64,000 nt of DNA. It comes from Micropterix aruncella. Its lineage: Eukaryota > Arthropoda > Insecta > Lepidoptera > Micropterigidae. The notes under the pieces are model-generated. The model was not told the DNA's origin, made no database searches, and was given only the letters and a program-made list of their open reading frames with translations. A program made the position numbers and the translations under genes. Location: assembly GCA_944548615.1 (NCBI GenBank), contig OX155967.1:248001-312000 (forward strand). Direction: 5' to 3'. Shown piece after piece: positions 31,923 to 44,671 of the stretch (the stretch's first letter is position 1; each line of letters starts with the position of its first letter).

Positions 31923-33683
31923 TTGTACGACCATGTCCGCGTCATCTCGTGTTTGGTTGAGCGCTCATCGATGATAACTCACTGCGGAATGCATTCGCAC
32001 GCAACAATTGCCAACCATGGTCTGTCGATACTAGATCTCGTTCGAATAAGCAGAGACGAGTGTGACGCTATCGTTAGGCTCGGTATATACACTACAGACA
32101 CCGGGGTAACAATACGAGATCTTGCTGTCAACTCCTCCAGGTCAGTTCCTGTAACAGACGTGGGTCAGGTCTCTACTGCTGAAGGGACGTGCAAGGGGGC
32201 TTCCTATGTTTCAAGTGGCATCACTTATACAGACGTTGTGGTCACTAGTTCTTACCATATCACAGTGAAGGAGTCATACGCGGCGCTGGATTTGGAATCC
32301 CAGAAGATTCAGCTAGCATCCTCCTATACCTTTCCTCTCAGCACCGGGGAGGGAGTTGATCCGGAGTTAGGATATTCGTATTGGTCCTCCCGCTTGTCCG
32401 ATGAGAGGTGCGGACATCATTCACATATGCCGCTTTATGATGGCATAGCGAGCGTATACGAGTCTTTGTCAGGAGAGAAGGCAATTGTAATAAACGCCAC
32501 CTCGCATGCAATGGCAGTCGGACTGAAAAGAGAGACCCTCATTTGTAACCATCATGGATATGAGACCGACCACCCGAGGCTCTCTCTAGTTGTGAGCCAT
32601 ACCAATATATTCTCCTCGCGCGGAGCGCCCGTTAGCACAGACAATATTGACCTCTTCTTATACACTAACTCGAAATTTGTCTATATGGAGAGACATTTCC
32701 AAGGGCAGTTAGAAGACATGTACAATCTGTTGCAAGTGAAATTATGCAAGCAGCATCATCAAACGCTGAGTCAACTGATATCTTTGGCCTACGTATCACC
32801 CGAAGAATTTGCCTGGGCCTACACCCATGAACCTGGAGTAACTGCCGTTCTGAGAGGGGAATCCATTCACCTCATCCGTTGTGAACCGGTTATTACGCAG
32901 CTTCAGACAACCAGCAAGTGTTTCCAGGAGCTTGTTGTCTCGTACAGGAACCAAACCAGGTTCCTGAAGCCTCGCACAAGGATTTTAGCCGAGATAGGAA
33001 CGGAGGTAGACTGCAACCCGCTGGCTCCTGTCATGTATAAGATCAATGAAGAGTGGATCCAGATGGGCCCTCACCCGACAAGGACGGCAGCCCCGGTGGT
33101 GCTGACGCCCGATCCGACAGGGCTGCAATGGAAATACTCCAAGATGACCAATCTGATGACATCCGGTTTATATTCAGCCGTGGAAGTAGAAAGTTACCAG
33201 CGGAAGCTCATGTTTCCGTTGGAGAAGCCTGCTGTCGAGAACATTGTAACGTCCGTATTGAGGGGCCGAGACGTGGATCATCAATCTATTAGTCTGCAGT
33301 CCCTTCTCACGGCTGACTCTATGGAGAACATACACACGTCTCTGTTCAAGAGGATGTATGGTTACTACTGGTCTTTTTCGGTGCAGCTCGCAGGTTTCTC
33401 CGGACTCATCTTCATTGTTATGACTATCAAGTTTATCTGCAATACAATCATTAACGGAACTATGCTCTATAAGACGTTTGGGCTCAGTGTTAAACTTGTG
33501 AGCGCAGTCTGGGGAACAATAGCGAAGCACATTCTCTATCTGGATAAGTCGAACAGCACAGGTTGTGAGGAACCGACGGAAGTAAGAGTTGAGTCGCAGA
33601 CAACTCCCGAGAGCTCTGCCGACGACACAACGAGTGATCCAAGAGCATCGGTGAAGTACAATCCTCTCTACCCGCGCGTGTAG
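31923..33683 (+). pseudogene. Viral glycoprotein, N-terminally truncated copy 3
   Basis: The same 586-codon open frame without a start codon. It carries the 'A' variant set of copy 1 at three sites (CAT, Glu in STGEGVD, Ala in GEKAIV) but the common base at the two silent sites private to copy 1, so it is not a simple duplicate of copy 1. Confidence 0.9.
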
Positions 33684-33727
33684 ACGTTCGTCCTTTCTCC
33701 TGCATATAATCACTAAGTAGGTCATTA

Positions 33728-35488
33728 TTGTACGACCATGTCCGCGTCATCTCGTGTTTGGTTGAGCGCTCATCGATGATAACTCACTGCGGAATGCACT
33801 CGCACGCAACAATTGCCAACCATGGTCTGTCGATACTAGATCTCGTTCGAATAAGCAGAGACGAGTGTGACGCTATCGTTAGGCTCGGTATATACACTAC
33901 AGACACCGGGGTAACAATACGAGATCTTGCTGTCAACTCCTCCAGGTCAGTTCCTGTAACAGACGTGGGTCAGGTCTCTACTGCTGAAGGGACGTGCAAG
34001 GGGGCTTCCTATGTTTCAAGTGGCATCACTTATACAGACGTTGTGGTCACTAGTTCTTACCATATCACAGTGAAGGAGTCATACGCGGCGCTGGATTTGG
34101 AATCCCAGAAGATTCAGCTAGCATCCTCCTATACCTTTCCTCTCAGCACCGGGAAGGGAGTTGATCCGGAGTTAGGATATTCGTATTGGTCCTCCCGCTT
34201 GTCCGATGAGAGGTGCGGACATCATTCACATATGCCGCTTTATGATGGCATAGCGAGCGTATACGAGTCTTTGTCAGGAGAGAAGACAATTGTAATAAAC
34301 GCCACCTCGCATGCAATGGCAGTCGGACTGAAAAGAGAGACCCTCATTTGTAACCATCATGGATATGAGACCGACCACCCGAGGCTCTCTCTAGTTGTGA
34401 GCCATACCAATATATTCTCCTCGCGCGGAGCGCCCGTTAGCACAGACAATATTGACCTCTTCTTATACACTAACTCGAAATTTGTCTATATGGAGAGACA
34501 TTTCCAAGGGCAGTTAGAAGACATGTACAATCTGTTGCAAGTGAAATTATGCAAGCAGCATCATCAAACGCTGAGTCAACTGATATCTTTGGCCTACGTA
34601 TCACCCGAAGAATTTGCCTGGGCCTACACCCATGAACCTGGAGTAACTGCCGTTCTGAGAGGGGAATCCATTCACCTCATCCGTTGTGAACCGGTTATTA
34701 CGCAGCTTCAGACAACCAGCAAGTGTTTCCAGGAGCTTGTTGTCTCGTACAGGAACCAAACCAGGTTCCTGAAGCCTCGCACAAGGATTTTAGCCGAGAT
34801 AGGAACGGAGGTAGACTGCAACCCGCTGGCTCCTGTCATGTATAAGATCAATGAAGAGTGGATCCAGATGGGCCCTCACCCGACAAGGACGGCAGCCCCG
34901 GTGGTGCTGACGCCCGATCCGACAGGGCTGCAATGGAAATACTCCAAGATGACCAATCTGATGACATCCGGTTTATATTCAGCCGTGGAAGTAGAAAGTT
35001 ACCAGCGGAAGCTCATGTTTCCGTTGGAGAAGCCTGCTGTCGAGAACATTGTAACGTCCGTATTGAGGGGCCGAGACGTGGATCATCAATCTATTAGTCT
35101 GCAGTCCCTTCTCACGGCTGACTCTATGGAGAACATACACACGTCTCTGTTCAAGAGGATGTATGGTTACTACTGGTCTTTTTCGGTGCAGCTCACAGGT
35201 TTCTCCGGACTCATCTTCATTGTTATGACTATCAAGTTTATCTGCAATACAATCATTAACGGAACTATGCTCTATAAGACGTTTGGGCTCAGTGTTAAAC
35301 TTGTGAGCGCAGTCTGGGGAACAATAGCGAAGCACATTCTCTATCTGGATAAGTCGAACAGCACAGGTTGTGAGGAACCGACGGAAGTAAGAGTTGAGTC
35401 GCAGACAACTCCCGAGAGCTCTGCCGACGACACAACGAGTGATCCAAGAGCATCGGTGAAGTACAATCCTCTCTACCCGCGCGTGTAG
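33728..35488 (+). pseudogene. Viral glycoprotein, N-terminally truncated copy 4
   Basis: A 586-codon open frame with the B variant set. It has a private change at 35195 that makes Ala to Thr in the membrane anchor (VQLTGFSG). Confidence 0.9.
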
Positions 35489-35532
35489 ACGTTCGTCCTT
35501 TCTCCTGCATATAATCACTAAGTAGGTCATTA

Positions 35533-37293
35533 TTGTACGACCATGTCCGCGTCATCTCGTGTTTGGTTGAGCGCTCATCGATGATAACTCACTGCGGAAT
35601 GCACTCGCACGCAACAATTGCCAACCATGGTCTGTCGATACTAGATCTCGTTCGAATAAGCAGAGACGAGTGTGACGCTATCGTTAGGCTCGGTATATAC
35701 ACTACAGACACCGGGATAACAATACGAGATCTTGCTGTCAACTCCTCCAGGTCAGTTCCTGTAACAGACGTGGGTCAGGTCTCTACTGCTGAAGGGACGT
35801 GCAAGGGGGCTTCCTATGTTTCAAGTGGCATCACTTATACAGACGTTGTGGTCACTAGTTCTTACCATATCACAGTGAAGGAGTCATACGCGGCGCTGGA
35901 TTTGGAATCCCAGAAGATTCAGCTAGCATCCTCCTATACCTTTCCTCTCAGCACCGGGAAGGGAGTTGATCCGGAGTTAGGATATTCGTATTGGTCCTCC
36001 CGCTTGTCCGATGAGAGGTGCGGACATCATTCACATATGCCGCTTTATGATGGCATAGCGAGCGTATACGAGTCTTTGTCAGGAGAGAAGACAATTGTAA
36101 TAAACGCCACCTCGCATGCAATGGCAGTCGGACTGAAAAGAGAGACCCTCATTTGTAACCATCATGGATATGAGACCGACCACCCGAGGCTCTCTCTAGT
36201 TGTGAGCCATACCAATATATTCTCCTCGCGCGGAGCGCCCGTTAGCACAGACAATATTGACCTCTTCTTATACACTAACTCGAAATTTGTCTATATGGAG
36301 AGACATTTCCAAGGGCAGTTAGAAGACATGTACAATCTGTTGCAAGTGAAATTATGCAAGCAGCATCATCAAACGCTGAGTCAACTGATATCTTTGGCCT
36401 ACGTATCACCCGAAGAATTTGCCTGGGCCTACACCCATGAACCTGGAGTAACTGCCGTTCTGAGAGGGGAATCCATTCACCTCATCCGTTGTGAACCGGT
36501 TATTACGCAGCTTCAGACAACCAGCAAGTGTTTCCAGGAGCTTGTTGTCTCGTACAGGAACCAAACCAGGTTCCTGAAGCCTCGCACAAGGATTTTAGCC
36601 GAGATAGGAACGGAGGTAGACTGCAACCCGCTGGCTCCTGTCATGTATAAGATCAATGAAGAGTGGATCCAGATGGGCCCTCACCCGACAAGGACGGCAG
36701 CCCCGGTGGTGCTGACGCCCGATCCGACAGGGCTGCAATGGAAATACTCCAAGATGACCAATCTGATGACATCCGGTTTATATTCAGCCGTGGAAGTAGA
36801 AAGTTACCAGCGGAAGCTCATGTTTCCGTTGGAGAAGCCTGCTGTCGAGAACATTGTAACGTCCGTATTGAGGGGCCGAGACGTGGATCATCAATCTATT
36901 AGTCTGCAGTCCCTTCTCACGGCTGACTCTATGGAGAACATACACACGTCTCTGTTCAAGAGGATGTATGGTTACTACTGGTCTTTTTCGGTGCAGCTCG
37001 CAGGTTTCTCCGGACTCATCTTCATTGTTATGACTATCAAGTTTATCTGCAATACAATCATTAACGGAACTATGCTCTATAAGACGTTTGGGCTCAGTGT
37101 TAAACTTGTGAGCGCAGTCTGGGGAACAATAGCGAAGCACATTCTCTATCTGGATAAGTCGAACAGCACAGGTTGTGAGGAACCGACGGAAGTAAGAGTT
37201 GAGTCGCAGACAACTCCCGAGAGCTCTGCCGACGACACAACGAGTGATCCAAGAGCATCGGTGAAGTACAATCCTCTCTACCCGCGCGTGTAG
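35533..37293 (+). pseudogene. Viral glycoprotein, N-terminally truncated copy 5
   Basis: A 586-codon open frame with the B variant set. It has a private Val to Ile change (TDTGITIRD, about 35716). Confidence 0.9.
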
Positions 37294-37337
37294 ACGTTCG
37301 TCCTTTCTCCTGCATATAATCACTAAGTAGGTCATTA

Positions 37338-39098
37338 TTGTACGACCATGTCCGCGTCATCTCGTGTTTGGTTGAGCGCTCATCGATGATAACTCACTGC
37401 GGAATGCACTCGCACGCAACAATTGCCAACCATGGTCTGTCGATACTAGATCTCGTTCGAATAAGCAGAGACGAGTGTGACGCTATCGTTAGGCTCGGTA
37501 TATACACTACAGACACCGGGGTAACAATACGAGATCTTGCTGTCAACTCCTCCAGGTCAGTTCCTGTAACAGACGTGGGTCAGGTCTCTACTGCTGAAGG
37601 GACGTGCAAGGGGGCTTCCTATGTTTCAAGTGGCATCACTTATACAGACGTTGTGGTCACTAGTTCTTACCATATCACAGTGAAGGAGTCATACGCGGCG
37701 CTGGATTTGGAATCCCAGAAGATTCAGCTAGCATCCTCCTATACCTTTCCTCTCAGCACCGGGAAGGGAGTTGATCCGGAGTTAGGATATTCGTATTGGT
37801 CCTCCCGCTTGTCCGATGAGAGGTGCGGACATCATTCACATATGCCGCTTTATGATGGCATAGCGAGCGTATACGAGTCTTTGTCAGGAGAGAAGACAAT
37901 TGTAATAAACGCCACCTCGCATGCAATGGCAGTCGGACTGAAAAGAGAGACCCTCATTTGTAACCATCATGGATATGAGACCGACCACCCGAGGCTCTCT
38001 CTAGTTGTGAGCCATACCAATATATTCTCCTCGCGCGGAGCGCCCGTTAGCACAGACAATATTGACCTCTTCTTATACACTAACTCGAAATTTGTCTATA
38101 TGGAGAGACATTTCCAAGGGCAGTTAGAAGACATGTACAATCTGTTGCAAGTGAAATTATGCAAGCAGCATCATCAAACGCTGAGTCAACTGATATCTTT
38201 GGCCTACGTATCACCCGAAGAATTTGCCTGGGCCTACACCCATGAACCTGGAGTAACTGCCGTTCTGAGAGGGGAATCCATTCACCTCATCCGTTGTGAA
38301 CCGGTTATTACGCAGCTTCAGACAACCAGCAAGTGTTTCCAGGAGCTTGTTGTCTCGTACAGGAACCAAACCAGGTTCCTGAAGCCTCGCACAAGGATTT
38401 TAGCCGAGATAGGAACGGAGGTAGACTGCAACCCGCTGGCTCCTGTCATGTATAAGATCAATGAAGAGTGGATCCAGATGGGCCCTCACCCGACAAGGAC
38501 GGCAGCCCCGGTGGTGCTGACGCCCGATCCGACAGGGCTGCAATGGAAATACTCCAAGATGACCAATCTGATGACATCCGGTTTATATTCAGCCGTGGAA
38601 GTAGAAAGTTACCAGCGGAAGCTCATGTTTCCGTTGGAGAAGCCTGCTGTCGAGAACATTGTAACGTCCGTATTGAGGGGCCGAGACGTGGATCATCAAT
38701 CTATTAGTCTGCAGTCCCTTCTCACGGCTGACTCTATGGAGAACATACACACGTCTCTGTTCAAGAGGATGTATGGTTACTACTGGTCTTTTTCGGTGCA
38801 GCTCGCAGGTTTCTCCGGACTCATCTTCATTGTTATGACTATCAAGTTTATCTGCAATACAATCATTAACGGAACTATGCTCTATAAGACGTTTGGGCTC
38901 AGTGTTAAACTTGTGAGCGCAGTCTGGGGAACAATAGCGAAGCACATTCTCTATCTGGATAAGTCGAACAGCACAGGTTGTGAGGAACCGACGGAAGTAA
39001 GAGTTGAGTCGCAGACAACTCCCGAGAGCTCTGCCGACGACACAACGAGTGATCCAAGAGCATCGGTGAAGTACAATCCTCTCTACCCGCGCGTGTAG
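37338..39098 (+). pseudogene. Viral glycoprotein, N-terminally truncated copy 6
   Basis: A 586-codon open frame with the B variant set and no private change seen. It is the only unit followed by the original 3' flank, with AATAAA 50 nt past its stop. Confidence 0.9.
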
Positions 39099-39148
39099 AC
39101 GTTCGTCCTTTCTCCTGCATATAATCACTAAGTAGGTCATTATGACTA

Positions 39149-39154
39149 AATAAA
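39149..39154 (+). terminator. Poly(A) signal AATAAA after the array
   Basis: AATAAA lies 50 nt after the last TAG, just outside the repeat unit. The 44-nt spacers inside the array contain none. Confidence 0.5.
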
Positions 39155-39189
39155 ATAGTTGTTTAAAATAATAGTAACGATGTTATAAA

Positions 39190-41900
39190 ATTAAATACAA
39201 TCGGAGCTGCCATGGAATTCACCGACCGGAGTCGGGCCCATCATAATAAAATATTTTTTTTACACTTCTGGGGGGTGAGCAGTGGATTCCGGACTTACGA
39301 ACCGGCTGTGGTAGGTTTAGGACAGCTGTCTTGCCACATGTGAGCGTTCACCTTACCACCCATTCACTCCCCCTTCGAAGCCATAGGATTTCAGATGCAG
39401 AAATCGCGGTTTTAGATAATTTTTCTAGAAAGGAGTTGATTATTTTCCTGGAGAGACCAAGATCTTTAAAAAGGTGAAACAAAGGTTTAGCTGGCAGGCC
39501 ATGAGCGCCTACTTCCACCGCGTGAAGGTGAACAGTGAAGCCGTTCCGGGTGATGGCATTTGCGAGGTCATGGTATTTATTTAATTTGTACTCGTGGTCT
39601 TTTGGGATATTTGATTCCCATGGAACAGTTAATTGTACGATAAGGACCATCTTCCGAGATAGAGAGTAAAGAGTTATATCTGGACGCAGGGCTGTGCATC
39701 CGAGACTTTCAGGGAATTTATACTGCTTAGAGACCGAATCGACCTCCATAATCCAATCTAAAGCTTTCTCGATTATTGAGAAAGGTTTTGCAGTGAGATG
39801 TTTTTTGCCTTTAGAGCCAACCTGCACAAACTGTATTGGGGGTTTGGAGGATACTGTGGAACCCTTGTTGGCACGAGCCACTGAGAGGCTAAGTACCTCG
39901 CGAATAACAGCAAGGACTTTGTCGTGGCGGTAAGTGTACCGTCCTTGATCCAAGGCCACCTTGCAGCCAGCTAGAATATGTCTAGCTGTGCAAGGAGTGT
40001 TGCTACAAAGGGGACATGAACTATCCTCGGCATAGCTCCAACGAGCGAGGTTACTGGGGTCTGGAAGTGTATGCTGAAAGGCATTTAAATAAAATTTCAG
40101 CATCTCTGGCGTCCAGTCATACAACATTACTTTCCAGTGCATTGGAGGAGGAATGCAAAAGTCTCCAATTGTTGTTCAATCATTCTGGCATTGAAGGCCA
40201 ATAGCATGAGCCATAATTTTGCTGTCGTAATCTCCCCGCAAGAGAGACTTCTTCAAGTCCACATCGCTCATGGTTGTACTGCCATACCCCAGACCAGTGC
40301 CATTCTGGCTGATTCCAGTAAGGAACTTTTTGTGGAAGTCAACGCGGGCTTGTAGATCATTTGACTCACTACGGCCACTTACTACGTGCTTCGATATTGC
40401 CGGATCCTTGGAATTACTTAGAATCGAATTTTTGGTTATTCTGGAGTTGGCGTAGAGCAGAGAGGGCAGTTTTAGAGCTAGCCCAAAATTGTGTTTGGAC
40501 CTGAAGAGAGTCGAGGGGTCAGCTGGTTTGGCTAAGGACAACCAGGATTTTAGACTAGCTGTCACCAGTGCATCCAGACGAGACAGTTAAATAAGAAAGG
40601 GCCATGACAAATGTGAAGTTAGATAGTTGTCATAGATCCAAGCCTTACGAGGGCCAGAAATTATCAATGCATCTATCTTTTCCAGGCAACTACTGAAATG
40701 TTCTATAACATGATCGCCAGAGAGGTCTTTTTCCTGGCAGGTGATTTTTCTCCCAAGAAATTTGAAGTGGTTATTTGGGTCTATAAGGGAGATAATAGAG
40801 CCCTTATAGACCAATTTTGGGTCATAGGACGTAAATTTTGTGTCTATGCTGGCGAGTCCAAGGCAAAAACATTTGGAGGGCTTCACTTTTATACAGCCTG
40901 ACCAGTTGCAGAACAGCTCCACTTCCTGTAATAGCAGGGAAAGCTGCTTGGGGCTCCTGGTGATAAAAGTTAGGTCGTCGGCAAAAGCGAGGCACGACGA
41001 TGTGTATTGGCCGTCTGTTTTAAAACGGTAACGCCACTTCTTGTCGAACTGGGTCAGGCTTTCCAGCAGTATATTAAAAACGATATTGAATATCGTCGGA
41101 GAAAGACAACAGCCCTGAAACAGTCCAATTGAATATGATATAGAGCGGGTAGTCCATTCTTGCGTTTTGACATGGAACGTCAGACAGTTGTAGTAGGAGG
41201 CTACAATGTCACGCACCACAGGTGGGAAGTTGTACCAGCGGAGCGCAAAGTGGAGGAGATTGTGCCGAACTGACCCAAAGGCATTCTCTAGGTCGAGCCA
41301 GCATACATTGATTTGGCGTTCGTGCTGTCTCGCATCCTTAATGGCAGCAGCCAAGAAAGAATTGTGCTCGAGGCAGCCTGAGACGCCACGCATGAAGCCT
41401 TTTTGTACTGACACTCCAAGGTACTCGTTCCGGTGCATGAATTCGCTCATCCTCATGTTGACTATGCCAAAAAAGATTTTGGCCACAGTATCTGTCAGAG
41501 CAATGGGCCGAGCGTTCTTTGGTCCGGTGCAAACTGGGACCTTCGGAATTAAGATGACTGTCGCTCGGCCGAAATTCTGTGGGACTACACCGCTATTCCA
41601 TATATGGCGGAAGATGGATCCTAAATATTGCAGAAGGCAGGGGCACTTTTTATACACTAAGTAGGGAATACCATCGGGACCTGGAGTAGAGCCGGCTTCC
41701 TTTTTATTTGATTTAAAATCTCATCTAGAGATGGGGGTTGAGAGGCGGAAGCTACTGTAGGCAGGTGCGGAGGTTTAATGCCCGGAGGAGGGCTGTACGT
41801 ATGGAGCCGCATTGGATCCTCATAAGTGGTCGAAAAGTATTCCGTGGCCATTTCTTCCGGGATTTGGATTGTGCCCTTAGCGGCAGACAAAACCTTTTTA
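39190..41900 (-). pseudogene. RLE-A non-LTR element, long copy (RT, knuckle, RLE, 3' UTR)
   Basis: On minus from about 41900: an N-terminal stretch (IPEEMATEYFSTTYEDP), a frameshift near 41690, GPDGIPY, RT motifs (ARPIALTDTVAKIF, QKGFMRGVSGCLEHN, WLDLENAFGSVRH, GLFQGCCLSP, and the catalytic FADD in LAFADDLTF), thumb, knuckle CPLCSNTPCTARHILAGC, and the endonuclease region to a stop at 39348, then the 3' UTR to about 39190. Lesions: TAA at 40587-40589 beside a deletion of about 21 bp that removed YDFTKTQ, TGA for Trp at 40176-40178, and the RLE motif reads LIVQLTVPWE instead of VELTVPWE, losing the catalytic Glu. It lies directly downstream of the glycoprotein array, in opposite orientation. 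Confidence 0.9.
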
Positions 41901-43489
41901 CTGAAGAAATTTACAGTAAATCCGTAAATAAAGAGTACTTGTTTGTTATACCATGTGTACCTAATCGGACACATAATTTAATTATGTACATAGTAATAGC
42001 AACTTAGAACATTAAAAAAGTTAGTGCTAGTTTATTTCTGTTTTTTTTATCAAAGAAAGGAAATAGTAAAAAATAAATAGATGTCATTTTGTTACACATT
42101 CCACTGAGGAATATAATATTGTAAAGTTCACATAAGGGTAATCAACTGACTAGAAAAGAGATATATATAGCTAATTGCTAATTGATTTGTAAAACAAGGA
42201 TATCACAATACCAACTCATGGTACAGTGAAATAAGCCTATCCTTTCTTACCACACCCATCCTAGTAGTTCCAGATAAAGAAGCATTAGTAATCTCGACAA
42301 GATGATGCCGCATACTTTTCTCAAATTCCAGAAAAATTGGAGCAATGATGCAGAAAGGCCATACACATGACGATAATACAATGATGAACCGATGCAGCAA
42401 ATACTGACCCAGTAATATAAAGGGATCTACACGCTAAATCAATTGAAATACGACATATTATGAACGATCGACCAAGGAAGAACACCATTTAGATTCAACT
42501 TGCGATCCGGATACTATAACTACAAGCAGTCATAGCAGGTAAAAGATACATTTTCCTAACATCTATAGACAATAGGACAGCAGACCAGATGATCAACATC
42601 AGAGGGCCATTAATCGCCGTACCAGCAGCGTACCCGATGACGTCCGTATACCAACAGGGGTAGATGTGCACCCAGGAAACCAGGAAATCAGCAAGTATCA
42701 TGCATTCCATGCATATCAAGCATCAATAGCATGCAGCTTTTTCCAGATTCTCATTGAGTGAAGGACACTACGAAAGTGCCATTCAATTAGTTAATCGTTC
42801 AAGTGAGAGTGCAATATTTTTTGAGTACAGTATCTTACGGTATATCAGTGAAAAGACATTTAAAACCGTTAAGCTACTTATTCAAGTTCCCGTATTAGCC
42901 AATTCTACACAGGACTTTTATAAGCAAAGTGTTCCTAAGTTGCCACCTATGAGGAAAATCAACCACGAAAATCTAATAGCACACAGGACTTTATTAAAGC
43001 GAAGTGTCAAATCATCAATTCGTCACTCGAATTATACGACATTATTTTACCATAAAAACCCAACATATAGACATTCATAATCTACTTCTTCACACACAGA
43101 CTTTAGTGCAAAGCAATTGGTGTAGTACAAGAAGAAATTTAATTAGATACAGTATAAAGACTATACTTCTAAGCAGAAATTGGCATCGTAGCACCGGAAT
43201 TCAAGAAATTAACGCTTGTTCCCTTTTCTTATCTATCGTAAGGTGACGAAAACCACGCAGCAACGGACACTTTGGAGTGTCATGAGAAACCGATGACAAG
43301 TCACTCTTCGAGGACACACGTAGACGTCAACAGGACCCAGGATGCGACCAGAAGAATGTCGTCGCGATCTACATATAAACTTGTAAATTGTAAAAAGAGC
43401 CATATCCAACCTATATATATTCACTTAACGTTAAAAAACGAGCAAGTGACATTCATGACTGAATCTCTAGCGACAAAATACCCGTGACA
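41901..43489. other. Unassigned stretch
   Basis: No recognisable gene or terminal repeat; short frames at 42203-43487 resemble no family known to me. Upstream RLE-A 5' sequence may extend into the first 80 bp. Confidence 0.4.
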
Positions 43490-44671
43490 TATCCATACTA
43501 TTCCATAATCAACAAACTACAGAAAATGCAAAGGCTAGCATGTATAGCAGCGACCGGCTGCATGAGAACAACTCCGACAGCGGCGCTGGAAATCATGCTA
43601 GGGCTTCTACCACTACACCTACATATACAAAAAGAAGCAGCCGCAACGGCTCTTCGTCTAAAGAATCTAAACTTATGGACCAAATATAAAACACCGCACA
43701 CGAATATATATGATAATATACTGTCAAGTTTTCCAATGCTGGAAGCGGCAATCGACAGAATACCCAAAACTATGATCTTCTGGAAAGAATATGCCATATC
43801 ATTAACAGAAGACTCAAAAGAAGCACTGAATCAAACGGACCTAAGAATCTACACAGATGGATCAAAAACCAACAAAGGTACAGGATGTGGTGTCTTCTCG
43901 GAAGACCTAAATATACACATCTTCAAACCACTCGGAGCACACAATACAGTTTTCCAAGCAGAATGTATGGGAATAATAGAAGCTTGCAACGCAGTGAAAC
44001 AGCGGCAGCTAAAACACGAAAACATATGTATTCTATCGGACAGCAGGTCAGTGCTACAGGCACTGGGAAGCGATAGATTTACATCTGGGCTCGTATACGA
44101 ATGCCACCAAAGCCTCCTCGAGGTATGCGGAAAAGGCAATAAGGTGACACTGAAATGGATCAAGGGACACAGTAACTCAAGAGGAAACGATGCTGCGGAT
44201 GAACTAGCCCGTAAGGGCTCAGACACACCGGCATACGGACCCGAACCTATCGTGCCCCTACCCTACTCGCACATAAACAACCAACTTGACAACCACTACA
44301 AACAACTACATCAAACACACTGGAAAGAGATAGACACCTGCAGACAAACCAAAGAAATAGTAGTGGAATACAACCACAAACTTACCAAAACACTTCTAAG
44401 GACAAAAAGGCCCCAACTACGCAAACTAGTGGGACTGATAACAGGACACAACACACTAAACAAACACCTCTTCAACATGGGCGGAACGAATAGCCCTATG
44501 TGCAGAGCATGCATGGAGGCGGAAGAAACCACAAAACACATTCTGCTAGATTGTAAACAGGTAGAAGTATACAGGACAAAACACCTTGGGACTCCAGGCA
44601 CCCTGCGCGAGGCAGCAGGAAACCTGAAAGCCCTGCTGGCTTTCGTCGAGGAGCTGGGGTGGGTGGAATAG
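43490..44671 (+). pseudogene. I/LOA-type non-LTR element: RT C-terminus and RNase H
   Basis: The 5'-truncated frame begins INKLQKMQRLACIAATGCMRTTPTAALE (typical end of the RT thumb) and LGLLPLHLHIQKEA. A complete RNase H follows: RIYTDGSKTNKGTG (Asp), FQAECMGIIEA (Glu), ILSDSRSVLQAL (Asp) and RGNDAADELAR (Asp). After that comes a C-terminal zinc cluster CRACMEAEETTKHILLDC. The frame is undamaged to its stop. RNase H in a non-LTR element points to the I, LOA or related clades. The element ends in a short tandem tail (44738-44760). Confidence 0.8.

Larger units (their letters stand above)
28313..39142 (+). repeat. Six-unit tandem array, 1,805-bp period
   Basis: Units start at 28313, 30118, 31923, 33728, 35533 and 37338, each beginning TTGTACGACC and ending AGTAGGTCATTA, with no length variation. 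Each contains codons 75-660 of the glycoprotein plus 44 nt of 3' flank. Left flank (CAGAAA|TTG), internal junctions (CATTA|TTG) and right flank (CATTA|TGA) show a breakpoint with about 2 bp (AT) of microhomology. I found seven variable positions across the six units. Confidence 0.97.

Noticed and set aside
29443..39140. Repeated antisense and alternate-frame ORFs inside each glycoprotein unit (79, 86 and 183 aa)
   Set aside because: They recur only because the unit recurs, have no start context or domain signature, and overlap a frame with clear signal peptide, anchor and family motifs. They are shadows.
28313..39142. Array as CRISPR or satellite DNA
   Set aside because: The unit is a protein-coding segment 1.8 kb long without short repeat-spacer structure; it is a tandem gene duplication.
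42203..43487. Series of short ORFs as a degenerate protein
   Set aside because: No motif is shared with any element family and frames change without a continuous signal.
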